Shown here: piece by piece, positions 1-8,526 of the stretch
Numbering within the stretch: the stretch's first letter is position 1
Layout of the letters: the number at the start of each line of letters is the position of its first letter
Source of the DNA: Pseudomonas putida
Lineage (GTDB): Bacteria; Pseudomonadota; Gammaproteobacteria; Pseudomonadales; Pseudomonadaceae
Direction: 5' to 3'
Length of the DNA: 64,000 nt
NCBI GenBank assembly: GCA_029953615.1
Contig: CP124529.1
Coordinates: 5,482,494-5,546,493, forward strand
The notes under the pieces: model-generated
Told to the model about the DNA's origin: nothing
Database searches by the model: none
The model's input: the letters and a program-made list of their open reading frames with translations, nothing else
Translations under genes and position numbers: made by a program

Positions 1-80
1 CGCTGGTAGGTCGGTGCCAGGGAGCAGCCGGCCAAAGTGACGGCCAGCGCGAACGGAATTGCAAGATTGCGCATGAGCAT
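1..80 (-). CDS. RND efflux outer-membrane factor, lipoprotein (5' part only)
   Basis: Only the first 26 or so codons lie inside the window; the gene runs off at base 1. The start reads [10 protein letters not shown], followed by a hydrophobic stretch ending in the lipobox LAGC, so the product is a lipid-anchored outer-membrane protein. Its place directly after an RND pump gene identifies it as the TolC/OprM-type exit channel of that pump. The ATG at 80 shares its A with the TGA stop of the pump gene (TGATG), which suggests translational coupling; the ATG at 74 is an alternative start. The family assignment rests on context and lipobox, because the body of the protein is not visible. Confidence 0.7.
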   Translation of the reverse strand, partial: MLMRNLAIPFALAVTLAGCSLAPTYQ

Positions 81-3000
81 CACTGGGTTACCTCGACAGC
101 GTGTTGCACGGGGGCCGGCTTGCGCTTGAGCAGCTTCAGCACGAATACGAAACAGATCGGCACGAACACCACGCCCAGCAAGGTGGCGCTGAGCATGCCG
201 CCGATCACCCCGGTACCGATGGCGCGCTGACTGGCCGCACCGGCGCCGGTGGCGATGGCCAGCGGCACCACGCCGAGGATGAAGGCCATGGAGGTCATCA
301 CGATCGGGCGGAAACGCAGGCGCGCGGCCTCGATGGCGGCGTCGCTCAGGCTGTAGCCCTTCTCCCACAGTTCCTTGGCGAACTCGACGATCAGGATGGC
401 GTTCTTCGCCGCCAGGCCAATGATGGTGATCAGGCCGACCTTGAAGTACACGTCGTTGGGCATGCCGGTGAGCGTCACCGCCCACACCGCCACCCAGAGC
501 ACCGATCGGCACGATCAACATGACCGTCAGCGGGATCGCCCAGCTCTCGTACAGCGCCACCAGCAGCAGGAACACCACCAAGATGGCCAGGGCGAACAGG
601 CTGGCCGCCTGGCCGCTGGACACCTTCTCCTGGTAGGAAAGGCCCGTCCAGGCGTAGCCGATACCCGGCGGCAGCTCGCTGACCAGGCGCTCCATCTCGG
701 CCATCGCCTGGCCAGTACTATGCCCCGGCGAAGCGTCGCCGGCGATGCGGATGGACGGGTAGCCGTTGTAGCGCACCAGTTGCACCGGCCCCTCTTCCCA
801 CTGGGTGGTGACGAAGGCGCTGAACGGCACCTGCTCGCCGTTGGCATTCGGGGCATAGAGGCGCAGCACGCTTTCGGGGGTCATGCGTTCGCCTTGCTCA
901 GCCTGCACCACCACGCGCTGCTGGCGCCCGGCATTGGTGAAGTCGTTGATCACCGCCGAACCGAAAGCCGTGGCCAAGGTGCTGTTGATGGCCTCGAAGC
1001 TCACCCCCAGTGTTCGGGCTTTTTCCCGGTCGATGTGCACACGCAACTGCGGCGCCTCGGCCAGGCCTTCCATCATCGCATAGAGAATCACCGGGTTGCT
1101 GTTGGCGCGGGCCAGCAGTTGGTCACGGGCGGCGAGCAGCGCTTCACGGCCAAGGCCACCACGGTCCATCAGACGCAGGGCGAAACCGCCGGAGTTGCCC
1201 AGGCCGTCGATGGGCGGCGGCATAACCGCGGTGATGGCACCATCACCGTTGGCGGCGAACTGCGCATTGATCGCTGCCGTTTCCGCCTCTGCCGATTGCG
1301 TCTTGTCACGCTGCGACCAGTCCTTGAAGGTGGGGAACGCCAGCGCGGCGTTGTCGCCCTGACCCGAGAAACTGAAGCCGCTGACGATGAACGAGTTGGC
1401 CACCGCCTCACGAGACATCAGGAATTTTTCCAGCGTCTCGGCGGTGTGGTCGGTGCGTACCCGGCTGGCGCCTGGCGGCAACTGTACGTCGACGACGCTG
1501 TAGCCCAGGTCTTCAGCTGGCACGAAGGCCTCCGGTAGACGCAGGTAGGAATAGCCCAGCACCACCAGGATGCCGACATACGCCAGCATCCAGCGCCCGG
1601 CACGCGCCACCAGCCCGTTATTGAGCAACGAATAGCGCTCGGTGATATGGGCGAAGCCACGGTTGAAGGCACCGAAGAAACCGCCCTTCTCATGATGGCC
1701 CTGAGGCACTGGCTTGAGCAGCGTGGCGCACAGCGCTGGGGTGAAGGTCAAGGCCAGGAAGCCGGAGAACAGGATCGAGACAGCCAGAGACACAGAGAAC
1801 TGCTGGTAGATCACCCCCACCGAACCGGACATGAACGCCAAAGGCAGGAATACCGCCGCCAGTACCAGGGTGATACCAATAATGGCCCCGGAAACCTGCC
1901 CCATGGCCTTGATGGTCGCCTCCACCGGCGACAGGCCTTCCTCGGCCATCAAGCGCTCGACGTTCTCCACCACCACGATGGCGTCGTCCACCAAGATGCC
2001 GATGGCCAGCACCATGCCGAACATGGTCATCATATTCACCGAGAAGCCGAGCAGCTTCATGATCATCAGCGTCCCGAGCAGGCACACCGGTACCACGATC
2101 GAGGGCACCAGGGTGTAGCGGACGTTCTGCAGGAACAGGAACATCACCAGGAACACCAGCACCATGGCTTCGATCAAGGTGTGGATCACCTTCTCGATGG
2201 CCACGTCGACGAAGCGCGAGGTATCGTACGGCACCGAATACTCGACCCCTTCGGGGAAGAACTGCGACAGTTCGGCCAAGCGCTCCTTGACCAGCGTCGC
2301 GGTCTGAATGGCGTTGGCGCCCGGCGCCAGCTGCACCGCGCCGGCCACCGCCGGGTGGCCGTTCAGGCGTGCCGACAGGTTGTAGTTCTCGCTACCGATG
2401 GCCATGCGCGCGACATCACGCAGGCGTACGCTGGAGCCATCCGGGTTGGCGCGCAGGACGATGCCGGCGAAAGCCTCCGGCGTGTCGAGGGTGCCCTGCA
2501 CCGCCAGGGTGGCGGTCAGTTCCTGCTCGCTGGCGCCCGGCGTGCTGCCGAAGCTGCCGGCCGGCACCTGGACGTTCTGGCCGCGAATCGCCGTGTTGAT
2601 GTCGTCGATGGACAGGCCATAGCCCACCAGTTTCTGTGGGTCCACCCAGACCCGCATGGCCGCTTCCGAGGCGAAGAACTGCAGCTTGCCCACGCCAGGC
2701 ACGCGCAGCAGTTCGTTGTTGATGTTACGCGCGGCATAGTCGGCCAAGGCCGTGGTATCGCCACGGTTGCCAGCCGTGCTGGTCAGGGCGTAGATCAGCA
2801 GGAAACCGGAACTGGCCTGCTCGACTTTCAGCCCTTGGGTCAGCACCGCCTGAGGCATGCGCGCCTCGGCCTGTTTCAAACGGTTCTGCACATCGACCTG
2901 CGCCATGTCCGGGTCGGTGCCTGGCTCGAAGGTCACCATCACTTCGGCCACGCCGTTGGAGTTGTTGGTGGACTCGTAGTACAGCAGGCCCTTGGCGCCA

Positions 3001-3209
3001 TTGAGCGACTGTTCGATGATGCTGGTCACCGACTCCACCATGACCTTGGCCGAAGCGCCGGGGTAGGAGGCGGTGATGGAAATCTGCGGTGGCGCCACGT
3101 TGGGGTACTGGGCCACGGGCAAGGATGGAATCACCAGCAGGCCCGCCAGTGAAACGAACAACGCCACGACCCAGGCGAAGTTCGGGCGATGGATGAAGAA
3201 TCTGGACAT
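80..3209 (-). CDS. RND (HAE1-type) multidrug efflux inner-membrane transporter, one frame break
   Basis: Proton-driven pump of the AcrB/MexB/TtgB family that takes substrates from the inner membrane and periplasm and passes them to the outer-membrane factor. Read as one gene it gives about 1042 residues, the usual family length. It begins [13 protein letters not shown], has the porter-domain motif [14 protein letters not shown], and has the proton-relay pair Asp408-Asp409 in [13 protein letters not shown] (AcrB D407/D408). The C-terminal part includes [15 protein letters not shown]. The frame changes within the CC at 490-491: removing one base joins PIGALGAV to [11 protein letters not shown], exactly as in homologues. 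The uncorrected frame stays open and runs into the outer-membrane factor. The break sits at a 500-base border and is probably a sequence error. The gene lies 15 bases after the adaptor gene in one operon. Confidence 0.9.
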
Positions 3210-3224
3210 CTCACTTCCCTCGCA

Positions 3225-4361
3225 TCACTGGGCGGCAGCCGTTTGTTTCTGGGCAGGCGCCACCGGCATACCGGGGGCCAGCCCGGCCGGGCTGCCGACG
3301 ATCACCTGATCACCCGGCTCCAGCCCCTCGGTAATCTGCCAGCGCGAACCCTGCATCACGCCGGTTCGCACGACGCGTGCCTCAGCGATACCATTGGCGG
3401 CGACCAATACCCGCGCCTGGCCGTCACTGCCTCGCTGGACCGCACGCTGAGGAACCAGGATGGCGTGGTTGTCGGTGCCTTGCGGCGTGCGCACGCGCAC
3501 ATACATGCCCGGCAAGAGGGTGCCGTCCGCGTTGTCGAAACGCCCCCGCAGGATGACCTGGCCGGTACCGCGGTCCACACTCACATCGGTGAACATGAGC
3601 TCGCCCGAGCGCTGGAAATCGGTGCCTTCCACTTGCGCGGTCAGGCGCTGGCTGTCGGCCGAAAGTGCGCCGTCCTTCACCGCTTGTCGCAGGCGCAGCG
3701 CGTCAGCGGCAGACTGCGTGAAGTCGATGTAGATCGGGTCGAGTTGTTGGATACGCGCCATCAGCGTCGCATCCCCCTGCCCCACCAACGCGCCTTCGGT
3801 GGCCAGCGCACGGCCAATGCGTCCGGAGATCGGCGCAGTGACAGTGGCGTAGCCCAGGTTAAGGCGAGCGGCCTGCACATCGGCCTGCGCGGAACGTACC
3901 GCCGCACGGGCACTGCGCAACTCGGCAGTGGCGCTGTCGAAGTCCTGCTGGCTGACCGCCTCGATCTTGACCAGCGGCTCATAGCGCTTCACACGTGCCT
4001 GGGCTTCCTGCTGCATGGCCTGGGCACGGGCGAGGTCCGCCTCGGCGCGGGCCAGGGCGGCCTTGAACGGCGCCGGGTCGATCTGGAACAGCACATCCCC
4101 CGCCTTGACGTCAGCCCCTTCCTCGAAGCGCTTGTGCAACACGATACCCGGCACCCGCGCCCGCACCTCTGCGACGCGCATCGGCTCGACCCGGCCCGGC
4201 AACTCAGCGGCCAAGGTCACCTGCTCGGAGGCCAACGTCACGATTTCCACCGGGTAGCTCGCATTGGCTGCACCGTACTGCTCTGCTGCGGGCTCGCACC
4301 CGGCCAAGGCAATCGCCACAGCGAGTACGCCCACTCTTATCGAACCTGTCTTGCCCATCAC
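3225..4361 (-). CDS. RND efflux periplasmic adaptor (membrane fusion lipoprotein)
   Basis: AcrA/MexA-type adaptor of 378 residues that links the inner-membrane pump to the outer-membrane channel. The N-terminus is a lipoprotein signal ending in ALAGC, so the mature protein is lipid-anchored and periplasmic. Family features are visible in order: the lipoyl half-motif GRVEPMRVAEVRARVPGIV, FQIDPAPF, a long Ala/Arg/Gln-rich helical hairpin (about residues 100-165), the second lipoyl half GYATVTAPISGRIGRA, and the beta-barrel region with DNADGTLLPGMYVRV. It is the first gene of the operon and is divergent from the TetR regulator. The exact pump type (Ttg, Mex or other) cannot be set from the sequence alone. 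Confidence 0.92.
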   Translation of the reverse strand: MMGKTGSIRVGVLAVAIALAGCEPAAEQYGAANASYPVEIVTLASEQVTLAAELPGRVEPMRVAEVRARVPGIVLHKRFEEGADVKAGDVLFQIDPAPFKAALARAEADLARAQAMQQEAQARVKRYEPLVKIEAVSQQDFDSATAELRSARAAVRSAQADVQAARLNLGYATVTAPISGRIGRALATEGALVGQGDATLMARIQQLDPIYIDFTQSAADALRLRQAVKDGALSADSQRLTAQVEGTDFQRSGELMFTDVSVDRGTGQVILRGRFDNADGTLLPGMYVRVRTPQGTDNHAILVPQRAVQRGSDGQARVLVAANGIAEARVVRTGVMQGSRWQITEGLEPGDQVIVGSPAGLAPGMPVAPAQKQTAAAQ

Positions 4362-4411
4362 TCACCCGAGCCTTGATTGAAAACGGGGCGAATGCTACTT
4401 TTCAAACCCAG

Positions 4412-4431
4412 ATGAGTCAATGATGTCTCAT
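4412..4431. promoter_or_regulatory. Inverted repeat, likely operator of the efflux TetR regulator
   Basis: The arms ATGAGTCA (4412-4419) and TGTCTCAT (4424-4431) are 8 bases with one mismatch pair, separated by ATGA. The repeat lies between the divergent adaptor and TetR genes, about 50 bases from the adaptor start. Spacing and size suit a TetR dimer. It overlaps the upstream ATG at 4420, which argues that the regulator really starts at 4453. Confidence 0.5.
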
Positions 4432-4452
4432 ATAAATCAAACAAGGCTCCTC

Positions 4453-5019
4453 ATGATCACTTCAGGCTTCCCACCTTCATCGCTTCCCGCCAAGCTGGTG
4501 AATGCCCTCTATGCCGCTGCCGCCTTGCGGCCCAGAGCGTCCATGGGTGAACTGGCGGCGTTGGCGGGCATCAGCCGGGCCACCTTGCACCGTTACTGCG
4601 GGACGAGAGACAACCTCGATAGCCAGCTCGAACAGCACGCCAAAGACACGCTGATGCAGATCCTCGACAACAGCGATACGTTGGCCTCCACAGAGCCCCT
4701 GGCCGCGTTGCGTCAGCTGATCCGCGCGCACCTGGCCCAAAGTGAACTGATCGCATTCCTCGCCTCCCGTTACCCTGTGCACATGAGCGTGCAGCACGAC
4801 CTCCGGTTCTATCTGGAACGGCTCGATGCATTGTTCTTCAGCGGCCAGCGACAGGGTGTATTTCGCGCGGATGTCACCGCGGCATTGCTGACCGAGATGT
4901 TCGTATCGCTGTTGCATGGCATGGTCGATGCCCGCCAACGAGGGCGCGCGCCGAGGGAGAGTGCAACGGTGCTGGAGAACGCGTTCCTGCAGGGCATTGC
5001 AGCGCGGGCGCCCTGTTGA
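4453..5019 (+). CDS. TetR/AcrR-family regulator of the RND efflux operon
   Basis: The product has 188 residues from the ATG at 4453, which is preceded by AAGG at 4443-4446; an in-frame ATG at 4420 lies inside the inverted repeat and is less likely. The N-terminal helix-turn-helix reads MGELAALAGISRATLHRYCGT, and the rest is an all-helical ligand-binding region as in TetR proteins. Divergent position to the adaptor gene makes it the local repressor of the pump, probably released by a pump substrate. It is shorter than TtgR/NalC-type repressors (about 210 residues) and does not obviously resemble them. Confidence 0.8.
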   Translation: MITSGFPPSSLPAKLVNALYAAAALRPRASMGELAALAGISRATLHRYCGTRDNLDSQLEQHAKDTLMQILDNSDTLASTEPLAALRQLIRAHLAQSELIAFLASRYPVHMSVQHDLRFYLERLDALFFSGQRQGVFRADVTAALLTEMFVSLLHGMVDARQRGRAPRESATVLENAFLQGIAARAPC

Positions 5020-5079
5020 GCGCCCGCATGGAGGCAACAGCCGTGAGGCCGCTATTGCGTCAAAGGTAGGGAATGAACG

Positions 5080-6333
5080 CTATTGCTCGTCGCCATCGAG
5101 CGGCGTACTCCAGATCACCAGCTCAAGGGCAGCGGCGATCTGGATGCGATGGTCGGCAAGCGGGACAGGCAGCAGGTCCTGGGCGCGCTCCAGTCGGCGC
5201 AGCAAGGTGTTGCGATGCGTACGCAGTACCTCGGCGGTCTGGGTGATGTTGCAGCCATTGGCCAGGAAGGCGTGCAACGAATGCTGAAGTACCGTGGGCT
5301 CGGTCGCCAAGCGCCCCAGGGTGCTCAAGACGAACTGCCTGGCCGCGCGGGCATCTTGGGTCATCAGCGACACCATCCTCACCTGATCGATCGTGGCAAC
5401 GGCAGGTGAACCCGCCAACCGGCCCATCAACCGCTGGGTGGTCAAGGCTTCCAGGTGCGAGCGCCGGAAGCCATTCATCCCCGCGCCCGCCGAACCGATT
5501 GCCGCGCGTATCTTGGGAAATTGTCGAGCGACACCTTGCAAAAGGTTCAGGTCCAGCGGCTTTGCCGCATTGCACCAGGCCCACAGGGTCGCAGGGCCCG
5601 CGAATACGATCAGAGGCGCTACCGTACCCGTGAGCTGCGCCAGGGCTCGCGCCATATCTTCCAGCGGGCGAATCTCGGCGTCCGGGGTTTCGCTCCAGAC
5701 GAGGCAGGCGTGATGCCTCTGAGCCAGGCTGTAGCCCAGTCGCCTGCCAAATTGCTCGGCGTCCACATCCCTGCCGTCGAGCAGCCGGCTTACGAGGCTG
5801 CGTTTATCGATAGGGTCGTCATGGGCCTGGGCGCTCTTTTCTTCGAGGATGATCTGGGTCACCACACGCATGTTGCTGTCGATGAACGTCGAGATCGACC
5901 GCGACGAGACCTCCAGGAACTCCGCGAGCAGCGCGGGATCCTGCGTCAGGCTGAAGGCCATCTTCATCCACAGGTCCCAGGCTGCGTTCTGTGTCGACCT
6001 TGCGACATTCATCAGCAGCTCGGAGAGCCCCCTGCGGGCGAGCTCCCTGGCCGTGTCCACCATGTCAGCAGACACGTAGGGCTCCACCGGCTCCCCAGGG
6101 CGCTGCAGATTGGCATTGGCCCAGTGCAGCAACTCTGCCCGATTGGCGCGCCGGCACGCGGCGAGGATGACCGGATCCTCCAGCAACTTGGCATCTTCCG
6201 GTGTAGAAAACAGTGCCTGGTTCAGGCGCTCGATCCACTCGGGCGGCAGCGCCTGAGCGAGTTCGGCACCTTTGCGCATGAGCTCGCGAACGGCTTCCGA
6301 GGGGCGTGGCCAGGGGAATGGCGTGCTGGTCAT
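5080..6333 (-). CDS. PucR/CdaR-type transcriptional regulator
   Basis: Regulator of about 417 residues. The C-terminal PucR helix-turn-helix is clear: FLANGCNITQTAEVLRTHRN followed by LLRRLERAQDLL (PF13556). The middle region resembles the GGDEF-like domain of CdaR/PucR proteins, and the N-terminal half is a helical sensory region with no recognised ligand motif. The ATG at 6333 (MTSTPFPWPRP) is chosen; a TTG at 6393 would add 20 residues but has no ribosome site. It is divergent from the dioxygenase gene at 6573 and probably controls it or the wider catabolic region. Confidence 0.8.
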   Translation of the reverse strand: MTSTPFPWPRPSEAVRELMRKGAELAQALPPEWIERLNQALFSTPEDAKLLEDPVILAACRRANRAELLHWANANLQRPGEPVEPYVSADMVDTARELARRGLSELLMNVARSTQNAAWDLWMKMAFSLTQDPALLAEFLEVSSRSISTFIDSNMRVVTQIILEEKSAQAHDDPIDKRSLVSRLLDGRDVDAEQFGRRLGYSLAQRHHACLVWSETPDAEIRPLEDMARALAQLTGTVAPLIVFAGPATLWAWCNAAKPLDLNLLQGVARQFPKIRAAIGSAGAGMNGFRRSHLEALTTQRLMGRLAGSPAVATIDQVRMVSLMTQDARAARQFVLSTLGRLATEPTVLQHSLHAFLANGCNITQTAEVLRTHRNTLLRRLERAQDLLPVPLADHRIQIAAALELVIWSTPLDGDEQ

Positions 6334-6572
6334 GATCAGTGCAAATCGCTCAAAAATCGTCTGGTAAATGGTGCAGTTCGTACCTTGGCTCAAGGCCAGG
6401 GGAAACCTAGCATGAACTCACTGCCTGAACAAAAAATACAAGGAGGCACCGTGACGCTTCATGTCCCTTTTTTGGGTTTAGCGCAGTGGCAAGCGGGTTT
6501 GTTTCCTGATGCCAGCAGTTGGGGGGATCAACCCGCCTGCGCCAACCGTTCTTTCAATCTGGAGTGTTCTCA

Positions 6573-7442
6573 ATGTCAGCCTCTCGCGACTCCATGCCAA
6601 GCCTGCCCGTGGTAACCCGCTCGACTTCAGCGCAAGAGATTGCGCTGCTGAGCGACCAAGCAGGAGCGGTCATCATTCGCAACTTCATGCCCCCCGAACA
6701 AGTCGTGCGGATCAACAACGAACTCGACGCTCCCTTGGCCGCGCTCGATGCCGGCTCCAAGCATGAGCACGCGCTGATCGCCGAGTTCCACGGCCATCAG
6801 ACCAAACGGCTCACCAACCTCGTCACCCACAGCAAGACCTTTCGTGAGGAAATCCTCGATGACGACCTCTTCCACGAACTGGGAAACGTGCTTTTCGCCC
6901 CGGAGTGCGGAGACTGGTGGCTGACCACGGCCCAGTTGATCGAGATCGGCCCGGGCAACAAAGCGCAAATGCTGCACCGCGACATGGCGCAGTACCAACC
7001 GTTCGTGGCCATGAACAAACATGCGCCACGCGCCATCACCAACCTGATGCTGGCGCTGACCGATTTCACCGAGGAAAACGGCGCCACGCGCTTGATTCCG
7101 GGAAGCCAGGACTGGGATGACTTCAACGACGTCGGAACCCCAGAGATGACGATCCCCGCCCTGCTGAAAGCCGGGGATGCCGTGCTGTTCGGCGGCAAGG
7201 TCGTTCACGGTGGCGGGGCCAACGTGACCGCCGACTATTACCGTCGCGGGCTGACGATCCCGATGCAGGCTTCGATCATCACGCCTGAAGAAGCCTACCC
7301 GTTGATCGTGCCGCTCGAGCTGGTGCGCACGCTTTCTCCACGCGTTCAGAAGATCCTCGGTTTCCGCTCCCAATACCCCAATGGCAGCCCTGGCCTTTGG
7401 CAGCATAACTACGCAGACCTGGCGGATTACCTTCAGCTCTAG
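6573..7442 (+). CDS. Phytanoyl-CoA dioxygenase (PhyH) family protein 1
   Basis: Fe(II)/2-oxoglutarate-dependent dioxygenase-like protein of 289 residues. The facial triad can be read: His135 and Asp137 in MLHRDMAQY and the distal His212 in VVHGGGAN; a downstream RRGLTIP supplies the Arg that usually binds 2-oxoglutarate. The ATG at 6573 has GGAG eight bases upstream. A second PhyH protein (16565-17482) lies in the same region; both share the TDFTEENGATR and IPGS stretch, so they are paralogues. The reaction is probably hydroxylation of an unactivated carbon; the substrate is unknown. A hairpin terminator follows. Confidence 0.85.
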   Translation: MSASRDSMPSLPVVTRSTSAQEIALLSDQAGAVIIRNFMPPEQVVRINNELDAPLAALDAGSKHEHALIAEFHGHQTKRLTNLVTHSKTFREEILDDDLFHELGNVLFAPECGDWWLTTAQLIEIGPGNKAQMLHRDMAQYQPFVAMNKHAPRAITNLMLALTDFTEENGATRLIPGSQDWDDFNDVGTPEMTIPALLKAGDAVLFGGKVVHGGGANVTADYYRRGLTIPMQASIITPEEAYPLIVPLELVRTLSPRVQKILGFRSQYPNGSPGLWQHNYADLADYLQL

Positions 7443-7508
7443 CATCCAGCGTTGACTTGCCTGGCCCTGAAGGTGCCACGACCATCCAAACGCCCAGGCA
7501 AGGAAACA

Positions 7509-7540
7509 GGCCAGGCATCGGTTTGCGATGCCTGGCCTTT
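7509..7540. terminator. Bidirectional hairpin terminator
   Basis: A perfect 12-base stem (GGCCAGGCATCG at 7509-7520, CGATGCCTGGCC at 7526-7537) with a 5-base loop, followed by TTT. It lies between the convergent PhyH and YCF48 genes. Confidence 0.8.
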
Positions 7541-7553
7541 GAGCGCCAGCCCT

Positions 7554-8516
7554 TCACTCCCGATAAGGCATTACCCCACGACGTGAAAACAGAACCGGTG
7601 TGCCATCGGCATTGAACAGCGCCGCCGTCAGCGATAGGCCATCAGCCGACTGGGTTTCCTCGAAACTGTGTCCACCATCGCTGCTCTGCACCATCAGCCC
7701 GTCCAACCCGACCGCCAGCACACGAGAGCCCGCTACCGCGACGCAAGTGACAGAGCCCTTGCTTTGCGTGGGCACTCGGCGAAAGCCCTTGCCGTCCGCT
7801 GAACCCTGCAACAAGGTACCGCGCTGGCCACCCAGTAGCAGACGCCCATCGGCCAGTACCGCGCCTGACCACAGGGTGCCTTCGTAGCCGGTATCCAGGT
7901 AACGCCAATTCTTCCCGTGGTCTTCGGAATGCAGCACCTGCCCATGCTCGGCCGTGGCGTAAAGCGTGCCGCGGCTGTCGGCAAACAGCCCCATCAGGTT
8001 GAGGTCGGCCCGCTTGGCCCCGGGCGGCGCTTGCACCGCCTGCTCAGCCCACGTCAGCCCCCCATCCTCGGTCGTCAGCACCAACGACCAGAGCCCTACC
8101 GCCACGCCCTGCCGGGCATTGAAGAAGTGCACGGCGAACAGCGGTCGGTCTTCTTCGGTGGCCAGGCGCTGGACCTGCCAGGACTCCCCACCATCGGTGG
8201 TGGCCAGGATCGCGCCCCAGTGGCCCACCGCCCACCCGCGCTTGGCATCCACGAACGACACCCCCGTCAATGGCGTGGACAGCGGTACCGACCTCGCCTG
8301 GCGCCACTGCTTGCCCTGGTCGTCGGACAACAACACGACACCGTGGTCGCCCACGGCAACCACGCGCTCCCCGGCCCAGCTGGCGGCCAGCATGGTGGCC
8401 TGCGTGGCATTGCTCGCCTGTACGGCCGGCACGGCCTGCAACGGCGCGGCCTGAAGAGACATCAGCGGCAATGCTGCTGCGAGCAAGGCCGCGGTGAATG
8501 AAACCCTGAATTTCAT
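7554..8516 (-). CDS. YCF48/BNR-repeat periplasmic protein
   Basis: Exported protein of 320 residues. The ATG at 8516 gives a signal peptide (MKFRVSFTAALLAAALPL, cleavage near LQA-AP). The mature part is a beta-propeller with repeated units of the form GWAVGHWGAILATTDGGESW, VAVGLWSLVLTTEDGGLTW and TAEHGQVLHSEDHGKNW, typical of YCF48/photosystem II assembly-like proteins. It is the last gene of the DUF1329-DUF1302-MMPL-YCF48 operon, a module that recurs beside catabolic genes for hydrophobic compounds; a role in envelope handling of the substrate is inferred from that context only. Confidence 0.85.
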   Translation of the reverse strand: MKFRVSFTAALLAAALPLMSLQAAPLQAVPAVQASNATQATMLAASWAGERVVAVGDHGVVLLSDDQGKQWRQARSVPLSTPLTGVSFVDAKRGWAVGHWGAILATTDGGESWQVQRLATEEDRPLFAVHFFNARQGVAVGLWSLVLTTEDGGLTWAEQAVQAPPGAKRADLNLMGLFADSRGTLYATAEHGQVLHSEDHGKNWRYLDTGYEGTLWSGAVLADGRLLLGGQRGTLLQGSADGKGFRRVPTQSKGSVTCVAVAGSRVLAVGLDGLMVQSSDGGHSFEETQSADGLSLTAALFNADGTPVLFSRRGVMPYRE

Positions 8517-8526
8517 GCTTCTCTCC

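Noticed and set aside
375..3152. Long plus-strand open frames opposite the RND pump
   Set aside because: They have the Arg/His/Gln-rich composition of antisense frames in GC-rich DNA and no family motif; the minus-strand frame gives a complete RND protein.
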